A program made the translations under genes and the position numbers. A model generated the notes under the pieces. It worked only from the letters and a program-made list of their open reading frames with translations. It had not been told where the DNA came from and searched no databases. A stretch of DNA of 11,593 bases from Bacillota bacterium (lineage in GTDB: Bacteria > Bacillota > Clostridia > Christensenellales > UMGS416). The stretch lies in NCBI GenBank assembly GCA_023410875.1, contig JAEYPH010000081.1:1-11593 (forward strand), written 5' to 3'. Each line of letters opens with the position of its first letter. The first letter of the stretch is position 1. This document shows, in pieces, positions 5,845-11,593 of the stretch.

Positions 5845-6470
5845 TGGACCCGTGGAAGGTGTTGGGCATAAAGCCCGGCGCCAGCGCAGAGGAAGCCAAG
5901 AAAGCCTACCGCGATCTGGTGAAGAAGTATCACCCCGATCGCTTTCAGGACCCTGCTGCCAAGGAGATGGCCAACGAGAAGCTCAAGGAGATCAACCAGG
6001 CCTACGACGAAGTGACCCGCGGAGGCGGCGGCAGCGCAGACGCGTCCTATGGCGGCGCCAACACCAACACGAACTACGGCCCTTCCAGCTCCGGCTATGC
6101 CAACAGCGATTTCAACGCCGTGCGCGTGCACCTGAACAACCGCAACGTGGACGCAGCCGAGCGCATCCTGGAGAACATGCGGGAGCGCAACGCCGAATGG
6201 CACTTCCTGCGCGGCGTGTGCTACAGCATGCGCGGCTGGTATGCCATGGCCCGCGAGCATCTGGCCAACGCCGTAAGCATGGAACCCAACAACACCGAAT
6301 ACCGCAATGCCCTGGACCAGATGGACGCATCCACCCAGACCTACCGGCGCAACGCCGCTCCGGTGTATGGCGGCGGCCGGGGCATAAGCACCTGCGACAT
6401 GTGCTCATGCATGATCTGCTCCGACTGCTGCTGCGAAAGCATGGGCGGCGACTGTATCCCGTGCTGTTGA
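5841..6470 (+). CDS. J-domain protein with TPR-like middle and Cys-rich tail
   Basis: This 209-residue co-chaperone has its J domain at residues 3-68, with the HPD motif (31-33) needed to stimulate DnaK. A Gly/Ser/Asn linker (about 69-92) follows, then a helical segment of TPR type (about 93-158). The tail has ten cysteines in the last 25 residues (185, 188, 190, 193, 196-198, 205, 208, 209; CSDCCCESMGGDCIPCC). It lacks the classical DnaJ zinc-finger and substrate domains, so it is not dnaJ itself. The tail could bind metal or be lipidated or disulfide-linked. AAGGAG (5827-5832) lies eight bases before the ATG at 5841. Codon ATG 5844 is an alternative. The four-base overlap with the DUF5685 gene points to a joint function. 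Confidence 0.88.
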   Translation: MMDPWKVLGIKPGASAEEAKKAYRDLVKKYHPDRFQDPAAKEMANEKLKEINQAYDEVTRGGGGSADASYGGANTNTNYGPSSSGYANSDFNAVRVHLNNRNVDAAERILENMRERNAEWHFLRGVCYSMRGWYAMAREHLANAVSMEPNNTEYRNALDQMDASTQTYRRNAAPVYGGGRGISTCDMCSCMICSDCCCESMGGDCIPCC

Positions 6471-6495
6471 CGCCAGGCCGGAGGAACGAAGCCTT

Positions 6496-7146
6496 ATGAA
6501 GAACGCGCTGCCCAACCTGCCTGAGGCTCTTATGCCGGTCAGCGACATCCAGCAGGCCATCCCCGCGCTGCTGCGGGAGCACGGCGAGCTGCAAGGCCTG
6601 CACCTGAAGGGCCTTACCGTGGACCTGGACGCCGTGGAGGCTCCCTTTGCCGATTTTTCCGATTGCCTGTTTGAATCCTGCATCGTGACGCTCAAGAGTA
6701 CCAGACGCTGCGGCTTCACCGATGTCGCCTTTCGCAATTGCGACCTGTCCAACGCCAACTTCCACAAGAGCACCTTTATCCGCGCGCTGCTCTGGGACAG
6801 CAAGGCGCTGGGCGCCAACTTCTCCGAGGCCATCCTGCGGGGCGTCACGCTCAAGAGCAGCATCCTGCGCTACGCCAACCTGACCGCCTGCAAGCTGACC
6901 AACGTGCGCTTCGAGGGCTGCGACCTGCTGCAGGCGTCGCTGGAGGATTGCAAGCTGTCCACCGTGGAATTTGATCAGTGCAACCTGAACTCCGCCACGT
7001 TCTCCTTCACCGCGCTCAAGGGCGTGGATTTGACCACGTGTGATCTGCAGGGCATCCGCGCCAACCCGCCGGACCTGCGCGGCGCCATCGTGGGCAACCA
7101 CCAGGCGGTGGACCTGGCGGCTCTGCTGGGCGTCGTCATCAAATAA
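6496..7146 (+). CDS. Pentapeptide-repeat protein
   Basis: This 216-residue protein is mostly built of five-residue repeats of A(D/N)Lxx type from about residue 34 to 190 (for example CDLSNANF, GANFSEAILRG, ANLTACKL, GVDLTTCDLQG), which fold as a right-handed square beta-helix. Cysteines recur at repeat positions. Qnr and McbG, which protect DNA gyrase, share this fold, but most members have unknown targets and nothing here identifies gyrase as one. GGAGG at 6480-6484 lies 11 bases before the ATG. It follows the J-domain gene by 25 bases without a terminator and is likely in the same transcript. No signal peptide or membrane segment is seen. Confidence 0.88.
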   Translation: MKNALPNLPEALMPVSDIQQAIPALLREHGELQGLHLKGLTVDLDAVEAPFADFSDCLFESCIVTLKSTRRCGFTDVAFRNCDLSNANFHKSTFIRALLWDSKALGANFSEAILRGVTLKSSILRYANLTACKLTNVRFEGCDLLQASLEDCKLSTVEFDQCNLNSATFSFTALKGVDLTTCDLQGIRANPPDLRGAIVGNHQAVDLAALLGVVIK

Positions 7147-7161
7147 GACTTGCTGTATAAT
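7133..7161 (+). promoter_or_regulatory. tyrS: Candidate promoter of tyrS
   Basis: A perfect TATAAT (7156-7161) stands 17 bases after TCGTCA (7133-7138, four of six). It overlaps the end of the pentapeptide gene. The leader would be about 40 bases, too short for a T-box riboswitch, which often controls tyrS in Bacillota. Confidence 0.5.
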
Positions 7162-7208
7162 GTTGGATTGACAAAATAACAATTTGTATAGAAGACGGAG
7201 CGTAAACC

Positions 7209-8429
7209 ATGCCAAACGTACTGGACACGCTGCGGGAACGCGGCTTCCTGCAGCAGATCACCTTCGAGGACGAGCTCTACAAGCTGTTGGACAATGAATC
7301 GGTCACGTTCTACGTGGGCTTTGACCCCACAGCCGACAGCCTGCACATCGGCCACTATATCCCTGTGATGGCCATGGCACACATGCAGCGGGCCGGGCAC
7401 CGGCCCATCGCGCTGGTGGGCGGCGGCACCGCCATGGTGGGCGACCCCTCGGGCAAGACCGACATGCGGCGCATGCTGACTGCCGAAGACATAGCTTCTA
7501 ATGCAGAGCACATCAAGGGCCAGTTCAGCCGCTTCTTCGATTTTGCCGATGGCCGCGCGATCATGGATAACAACGCCGACTGGCTGCTGAACTTGAACTA
7601 TGTGAACTTCCTGCGGGAGGTCGGCGTGCACTTCTCGGTGAACCGCATGCTGACCGCCGAGTGCTACAAGCAGCGCCTGGAGAAGGGCCTCAGTTTCCTG
7701 GAGTTCAACTACATGCTGATGCAGGGCTATGACTTCCTGGTGCTGCACAACAAGTACGGCTGCAAGCTGCAGATGGGCGGCGACGACCAGTGGAGCAACA
7801 TGCTGGCCGGCGCCGACTTGATCCGCCGCAAGGAGGGCAAGCCCGCCTATGTGTGCACGTTCTCGCTGCTGACGACCAGCGAGGGCAAGAAGATGGGCAA
7901 GACCGAGAAGGGCGCGCTGTGGCTGAGCGCTGCGCGCACGCCGCCCTATGAGTTCTACCAGTACTGGCGCAACATCGAGGACGCCAGCGTGGGCCGCGCC
8001 CTGGCGCTGCTGACCTTCCTGCCCATGGACGAGGTGAACCGCCTGGCCGGCCTGCCCGGCGAGCGCATCAACGAGGCCAAGAAGACGCTGGCCTACGAGG
8101 TGACCAAGCTCATTCACGGCGAGGCCGAGGCCGACGCCGCCCGCACTGCCGCCGAGGCGCTGTTTGAAGGCGGCAGCGACAGCTCGACAATGCCCGCCAC
8201 GAGCTTCAAGGCGGCGGAGTTTGCACCCATGCGCATCGTGGACGTGATGGCCGCGTGCGGCCTGTGTGCCAGCAAGAGCGAGGCCACGCGCCTGGTCAAG
8301 GAGGGCGCCGTGTCCATCGACGGCCGCAAGGTCGGCGATCCCAACGAGCACCCCGACTTTGCCGAGGGCAGTTCCTTCGTGATCCGCAAGGGCAAGAAGG
8401 TCTATCACCGCGTGAGCATCGATGGCTGA
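7209..8429 (+). CDS. tyrS: Tyrosyl-tRNA synthetase
   Basis: This 406-residue class I aminoacyl-tRNA synthetase charges tRNA-Tyr with tyrosine in the cytoplasm. The HIGH motif is at 46-49 (DSLHIGHY) and the second signature is KMGKT at 228-232, the form usual for the bacterial TyrS group. The substrate-binding block VGGGTAMVGDPSGK and the QMGGDDQWSNM segment are intact. The C-terminus (about 340-400) is an S4 RNA-binding domain that contacts the tRNA. Length is normal for the family. GGAG at 7197-7200 lies eight bases before the ATG. The 3' end overlaps the next gene by eight bases, and no T-box leader is present. Confidence 0.97.
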   Translation: MPNVLDTLRERGFLQQITFEDELYKLLDNESVTFYVGFDPTADSLHIGHYIPVMAMAHMQRAGHRPIALVGGGTAMVGDPSGKTDMRRMLTAEDIASNAEHIKGQFSRFFDFADGRAIMDNNADWLLNLNYVNFLREVGVHFSVNRMLTAECYKQRLEKGLSFLEFNYMLMQGYDFLVLHNKYGCKLQMGGDDQWSNMLAGADLIRRKEGKPAYVCTFSLLTTSEGKKMGKTEKGALWLSAARTPPYEFYQYWRNIEDASVGRALALLTFLPMDEVNRLAGLPGERINEAKKTLAYEVTKLIHGEAEADAARTAAEALFEGGSDSSTMPATSFKAAEFAPMRIVDVMAACGLCASKSEATRLVKEGAVSIDGRKVGDPNEHPDFAEGSSFVIRKGKKVYHRVSIDG

Positions 8430-9063
8430 AGCGGCACAGAGCCCGCCGCGCTATCGCACGCTGGAGCGCGAGGGCAGCTGGGAATTCACCGAGAAGAAAT
8501 CCCGCTTCGTGGGTTACGCCGCGCCGGCGCTGCGCGAGGACGAGGCGATGCGCTTTGTGGAATCGGTGCGCGCCCGGCACCTCGGCTGCAGCGCCGTGCT
8601 TTATGCATACGCCTGCGGGTATCACGGCGAGCTGCAGCGCTTCCACGACGCCCATGAGCCCTCCGGCGGCCTGCTGATGCTGGAAGCGCTCAAACGCGCC
8701 CAGGTGTGCGGCGCGGCCACCGCCGTGGTGCGCTACTATGGCGGCATTCAGCTGGGCGCCGGGCCGCTGGGGCGAGCCTTCGCCCAAGCTGCGGCACAAG
8801 CCATCGCCCAGGCCGGCCCCTGCGAGGTCGAACGCACGCTGCGCTTTTCCGTGGCCTTGGATTACGGTCTGGCCGGCAAGCTGGAGCATTGGTTTGCCCA
8901 CTCCCCTCACCGGCTGCTGGCGCTGGACTACGGCGAGCGGGTGCAGGCCCAGGCCGAGGTGCGCCTGTCACAGCAGGAGCGCTTCCGCGCCGACATCGCC
9001 GACCTGACCGCCGGCCAGGCGGAGCCCGAGCTGCTCAGCGAACGATACGCCCGTTGGGACTAG
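8422..9063 (+). CDS. YigZ/IMPACT (UPF0029) family protein
   Basis: This 213-residue protein of the YigZ/IMPACT family has an N-terminal UPF0029 domain. EFTEKKSRFVGYAAP (about 21-35), HEPSGG (78-83) and the hallmark RYYGGIQLGAG (104-114) are seen. The usual 'H.C.AY' block is degenerate here (HLGCSAVLYAYACGY). The C-terminal half (about 135-205) matches the second small domain of bacterial members. The eukaryotic homologue regulates GCN2, but the bacterial role is unknown, with RNA or translation-factor binding suggested for the fold. The ATG at 8422 overlaps tyrS by eight bases, so translation is probably coupled to tyrS. No independent ribosome binding site is obvious. Confidence 0.9.
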   Translation: MAEAAQSPPRYRTLEREGSWEFTEKKSRFVGYAAPALREDEAMRFVESVRARHLGCSAVLYAYACGYHGELQRFHDAHEPSGGLLMLEALKRAQVCGAATAVVRYYGGIQLGAGPLGRAFAQAAAQAIAQAGPCEVERTLRFSVALDYGLAGKLEHWFAHSPHRLLALDYGERVQAQAEVRLSQQERFRADIADLTAGQAEPELLSERYARWD

Positions 9064-9110
9064 ATTCGAACAGCAAAGCAATTTATCGTGTCTGCAAGGT
9101 CGCGAATCGG

Positions 9111-9139
9111 TTGACACCCGAGGACAAATATGATAAAAA
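9111..9139 (+). promoter_or_regulatory. Promoter of the aminotransferase gene
   Basis: A perfect TTGACA (9111-9116), a 17-base spacer ending in TGA (extended -10) and TAAAAA (9134-9139) form a good promoter. Transcription should start near 9146, giving a leader of about 80 bases. I see no attenuator hairpin or branched-chain-rich leader peptide in it. Confidence 0.7.
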
Positions 9140-9209
9140 TAAGTAATTTTCCAAGCGCATAAAAAACTGCTCATATGAACACACTACGATGTGCGTTATC
9201 ACAAGCAGC

Positions 9210-9216
9210 GGGAGGT
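9210..9216 (+). promoter_or_regulatory. Ribosome binding site that fixes the aminotransferase start
   Basis: GGGAGGT lies eight bases before the ATG at 9225. It argues against the in-frame ATG at 9189, which has no such site and would add 12 residues absent from the usual BCAT N-terminus. Confidence 0.8.
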
Positions 9217-9224
9217 CGATTGCC

Positions 9225-10292
9225 ATGGGTCTGTTTCCAGTCGTCACCAATGAGAACCTGAAGCCCAAATATACCGACGCCAAGTCGTTGAAATTCGGCA
9301 AGCTGTTCACCGACTACATGTTGACGTGGCAATACACGACCGGCCAGGGTTGGCACGACGGCAAGATAGAGCCCTATGCCGATTTCAAGATGGACCCGGC
9401 TTCCATGGTGCTGCACTACGGCCAGGCCATCTTTGAGGGCCTGAAGGCCTATAAGCGAGCCGACGGCAAGACGCTGCTGTTCCGCGCCCGCGACAACTTC
9501 CGCCGCATGAACATCAGCGCCGAGCGCCTGTGCATGCCCACTCTGGACGTGGAGCAGGCCTATGAGGGGCTGTGTGAGCTGCTGCGCATCGAGGATGCGT
9601 GGATCCCCGACGCGCCGGGCACGTCGCTGTACATCCGCCCCACAATGATCGCGACGGACCCCTTCCTGGGCGTCAAGGCCAGCGACAACTATCTGTTCTT
9701 CATCATCTTGAGCCCCGTGGGCCCCTACTACCCGGAGGGCTTCAACCCGGTAAAAATCTATGTGGAAAACGATTATGTGCGCGCCGTGAAGGGCGGCACC
9801 GGCACCACCAAGAGCGCCGGCAACTATGCCGCCAGCATATTGGCCGGCGAACAGGCCAAGCACAGCGGCTACACGCAGGTGCTGTGGCTGGACGGCGTGC
9901 ACCGCCGCTACATCGAGGAAGTCGGCGCGATGAACATCTTCTTCCGCTTCCGTGACGAGCTCGTCACACCGGCGCTGGCCGGCAGCATACTGGCAGGCAT
10001 CACCCGCTCCTCCATACTGACGCTTGCTCAGGACATGGGCATCAAGGTCAGCGAGCGCGCCGTAGCCATCGACGAGGTGTTCGATGCCCACGACCGCGGC
10101 GACCTGCTGGAGGTTTTCGGCAGCGGCACGGCGGCGGTTGTGTCTCCTGTGGGAGAGATGAAGTGGCAGGACCGCACGATCACGATCAACAGCAACCGCA
10201 CCGGCGAGCTGGCGCAGAAGCTGTACGATCAGCTGACCGGCATACAGCTGGGCAAGGTGACCGATCCCCACGGCTGGGTCACGGTTGTCTGA
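9225..10292 (+). CDS. ilvE: Branched-chain amino acid aminotransferase
   Basis: This 355-residue PLP-dependent class IV aminotransferase performs the last step of leucine, isoleucine and valine synthesis, moving the amino group of glutamate to the 2-oxo acid. It is of the long (eukaryote/Bacillota, about 350-residue) BCAT type. Substrate-site block LHYGQAIFEGLKAYK is intact. The Schiff-base lysine is K196 in GTTKSAGNYAAS, and YIEEVGAMNIFF with its PLP-binding Glu follows. GSGTAAVVSPVG near 300 binds the cofactor phosphate. The start at 9225 is set by GGGAGGT. No terminator separates it from asd, 88 bases on, so the two may be cotranscribed. Asd supplies the threonine-isoleucine branch. Confidence 0.93.
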   Translation: MGLFPVVTNENLKPKYTDAKSLKFGKLFTDYMLTWQYTTGQGWHDGKIEPYADFKMDPASMVLHYGQAIFEGLKAYKRADGKTLLFRARDNFRRMNISAERLCMPTLDVEQAYEGLCELLRIEDAWIPDAPGTSLYIRPTMIATDPFLGVKASDNYLFFIILSPVGPYYPEGFNPVKIYVENDYVRAVKGGTGTTKSAGNYAASILAGEQAKHSGYTQVLWLDGVHRRYIEEVGAMNIFFRFRDELVTPALAGSILAGITRSSILTLAQDMGIKVSERAVAIDEVFDAHDRGDLLEVFGSGTAAVVSPVGEMKWQDRTITINSNRTGELAQKLYDQLTGIQLGKVTDPHGWVTVV

Positions 10293-10370
10293 AGAAAATA
10301 CTGCCCGCCGCATAAGATAAAGGAGCAAAACATTTCACAGCAGTCGCGTCGCGGCCGCCGTGGAGAATGC

Positions 10371-10375
10371 GAGGA
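10371..10375 (+). promoter_or_regulatory. Ribosome binding site favouring ATG 10381 for asd
   Basis: GAGGA lies five bases before the ATG at 10381. A GTG at 10360 would add seven residues. A stronger AAAGGAG at 10319-10325 has no start codon at a proper distance in the asd frame. Confidence 0.55.
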
Positions 10376-10380
10376 TCAGA

Positions 10381-11463
10381 ATGCAGAAAAAACTCAAAGT
10401 TGCCATTGCCGGCGCAGGCATGGTCGGCCAGCGCTTCGCCATATTGCTGGAGAACCACCCGTGGTTTGAGGTCACGACGATTGCCGCCAGCCCACGCTCC
10501 GCCGGCAAGACCTTTGCCCAAGCCGTGGAAGGCCGCTGGAACATGCCCAAGCCCATCCCCGAGGCCATGAAGGACATCGTCGTCGTGGATGCCTCCGACG
10601 TGCAGGCCGTGACCGCAAACGCGGACCTCGTGTTCTGCGCCGTGGACATGGACAAGGCCGCCACCCGCGCGCTGGAAGAGGCCTATGCCCAGGCTGAGAC
10701 GCCGGTGGTCAGCAACAACTCCGCGTGCCGCATGCTACCCGACGTGCCGATGCTGATTCCCGAGATCAACCACGCCCACACCGCCGTGATAGCGACCCAG
10801 CGCAAGCGCCTGGGCACCCAGCGCGGCTTCATCACCGTGAAGCCCAACTGCTCGATACAGAGCTACGTGCCGGCGCTGGAACCACTGCGGGAATTCGGCG
10901 TATCCCGCGTGCTGGCCTGCACATATCAGGCCATCTCCGGCGCGGGCAAAAACTTCGACATGTGGCCGGAGATGCTCGACAACGTGATCCCCTTCATCGG
11001 CGGCGAGGAAGAGAAGAGCGAGCGTGAGCCGCTGAAGATCTGGGGTGACGTGCGCGACGGCGTCATCGTGAACGCCGATAGCCCCTCCATCACGACCCAG
11101 TGCATCCGCGTGCCGGTGACCGACGGCCACCTGGCGGCGGTGTTCGTAAGCTTCGACCGCAAGCCCGGCAAGGACGAGATCATCGACCGCTGGCGCAGCT
11201 ACAAGAGCAAGCCCGCGCAGATGGGCCTGCCCAGCGCGCCGGACCCGTTTCTGGCATATTTTGAAGAGGACAACCGCCCGCAGACCAAGCTGGACCGCGA
11301 CTTCGGCAACGGCATGGGCGTGACCATGGGCCGCCTGCGGGAGGACAGCCACTACGACTACAAGTTCGTGTGCCTGAGCCACAACACGCTGCGCGGCGCC
11401 GCCGGCGGCGGCGTGCTCTCAGCGGAGTTTCTGGTCAAGGAAGGTTATATTACAGCGAAGTAA
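10381..11463 (+). CDS. asd: Aspartate-semialdehyde dehydrogenase (archaeal/fungal type)
   Basis: This 360-residue enzyme reduces aspartyl phosphate to aspartate semialdehyde with NADPH, the branch point to lysine, methionine, threonine and diaminopimelate. The catalytic cysteine is C157 in KPNCSIQSY and the catalytic histidine is H250 in RVPVTDGHL. The 'PWFEVTTIAASPRSAGKTF' and 'CAVDM' segments mark the archaeal/fungal subgroup found in many Clostridia. The N-terminal nucleotide loop reads AGAGMVGQRF instead of the usual GATGMVGQRF, giving a GxGxxG form. Start ATG 10381 is preferred over GTG 10360. Otherwise the protein is complete and ends at TAA. Confidence 0.94.
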   Translation: MQKKLKVAIAGAGMVGQRFAILLENHPWFEVTTIAASPRSAGKTFAQAVEGRWNMPKPIPEAMKDIVVVDASDVQAVTANADLVFCAVDMDKAATRALEEAYAQAETPVVSNNSACRMLPDVPMLIPEINHAHTAVIATQRKRLGTQRGFITVKPNCSIQSYVPALEPLREFGVSRVLACTYQAISGAGKNFDMWPEMLDNVIPFIGGEEEKSEREPLKIWGDVRDGVIVNADSPSITTQCIRVPVTDGHLAAVFVSFDRKPGKDEIIDRWRSYKSKPAQMGLPSAPDPFLAYFEEDNRPQTKLDRDFGNGMGVTMGRLREDSHYDYKFVCLSHNTLRGAAGGGVLSAEFLVKEGYITAK

Positions 11464-11477
11464 AAGAAAAGTCATGA

Positions 11478-11593
11478 CCACCGGCTTAGCCGGTGGCTTG
11501 CACCAGCCCTATAAGGGCATGATACAGGCTTGCGCCTAAAAGGCGCTCTGAAAATCTGCCAACCGCAAGCATTCTCTGGCAGCCCCTTAAGGG
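11478..11593. repeat. Hairpin cluster, possible IS200/IS605-type element end or structured RNA (cut by window edge)
   Basis: No gene is seen after asd. Stems follow in series: CCACCGGC/GCCGGTGG with loop TTA (11478-11496); GCCCT/AGGGC with loop ATA (11506-11518); GCGCCT/AGGCGC with loop AAA (11532-11546); CTGCCA/TGGCAG (11556-11582); and CCCTTAAGGG at the edge. The first stem lacks a T-run, so it is a poor terminator for asd. Short-loop subterminal hairpins next to TCATGAC are typical of IS200/IS605 ends and of the omega-RNA scaffold read on the minus strand. Without a transposase or TnpB gene in view this stays a suggestion. Confidence 0.45.

Noticed and set aside
7168..7192. TTGACA with TATAGA before tyrS
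   Set aside because: The spacer is only 13 bases. The TATAAT at 7156 with a 17-base spacer is the better candidate.
6112..7215. A 367-codon open frame on the minus strand opposite the pentapeptide gene
   Set aside because: The opposite strand carries clear pentapeptide repeats and the J-domain tail. This frame has only biased composition.
6975..8408. A 477-codon open frame on the minus strand opposite tyrS
   Set aside because: It mirrors the codon pattern of tyrS in GC-rich DNA, has low-complexity His/Ala/Gln/Val composition, no family resemblance and no ribosome binding site.
9063..9108. GATTCG/CGAATC inverted repeat as terminator after the YigZ-family gene
   Set aside because: It has a six-base stem with a 34-base loop and no T-run, too weak to call.
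9189..9224. Longer N-terminus or leader peptide for the aminotransferase from ATG 9189
   Set aside because: It has no ribosome binding site and no branched-chain residues in a row, and GGGAGGT clearly serves ATG 9225.
9171..10328. A 385-codon open frame on the minus strand opposite the aminotransferase
   Set aside because: It is a shadow of the aminotransferase gene, whose motifs and start site are unambiguous.
1..11593. CRISPR arrays, tRNA and rRNA genes
   Set aside because: No regularly spaced repeats and no tRNA- or rRNA-like sequence were seen on either strand.

Overview
The window looks like a piece of a Gram-positive, Clostridia-type (Bacillota) chromosome, probably a gut commensal. 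Reasons: strong AGGAGG-type ribosome binding sites, consensus sigma-A promoters (TTGACA/TATAAT), the yceD-rpmF pair, a DUF5685 protein coupled to a J-domain protein, and an archaeal/fungal-type aspartate-semialdehyde dehydrogenase of the kind seen in Clostridia. Most genes are visibly GC-rich. The exception is about 4180-4990, which is AT-rich and holds one gene of unknown function. The species cannot be named from the sequence.

Layout. (1) 1-160: the 3' end of an IS30-family transposase gene and its flank. (2) 155-975: a perfect consensus promoter, yceD (DUF177) and rpmF (ribosomal protein L32), closed by a strong hairpin terminator. (3) 996-1859, minus strand: a spore-photoproduct-lyase-like radical SAM protein. 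(4) 1965-4101: a regulatory leader (promoter, 22-codon upstream ORF, intrinsic terminator) in front of a divergent TetM-like ribosomal protection GTPase. (5) 4102-4890: a GC-rich palindrome, a consensus promoter, an AT-rich orphan gene with a cysteine motif, and a terminator. (6) 4927-7146: a compact cluster of DUF5685 protein, J-domain protein with a cysteine-rich tail, and pentapeptide-repeat protein. (7) 7133-9063: tyrS overlapping a YigZ/IMPACT-family gene. (8) 9111-11463: a branched-chain aminotransferase gene and asd. (9) 11464-11593: a run of hairpins without coding sequence that resembles the end of an IS200/IS605-type element and is cut by the window edge.

Most genes are housekeeping: translation (L32, TyrRS, YceD) and amino-acid synthesis (BCAT, Asd). 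The most interesting part is the 2000-2217 leader. It carries a short ORF with an Arg-Val-Arg motif near its end, followed about 20 bases later by a GC-rich terminator with seven T's, then a GTPase of the ribosomal-protection family. That is the layout of an antibiotic-responsive transcription attenuator. The GTPase lacks the tetracycline-dislodging loop residues known from Tet(M)/Tet(O), so its real ligand is open. The DUF5685/J-domain/pentapeptide cluster is a second, less understood unit.
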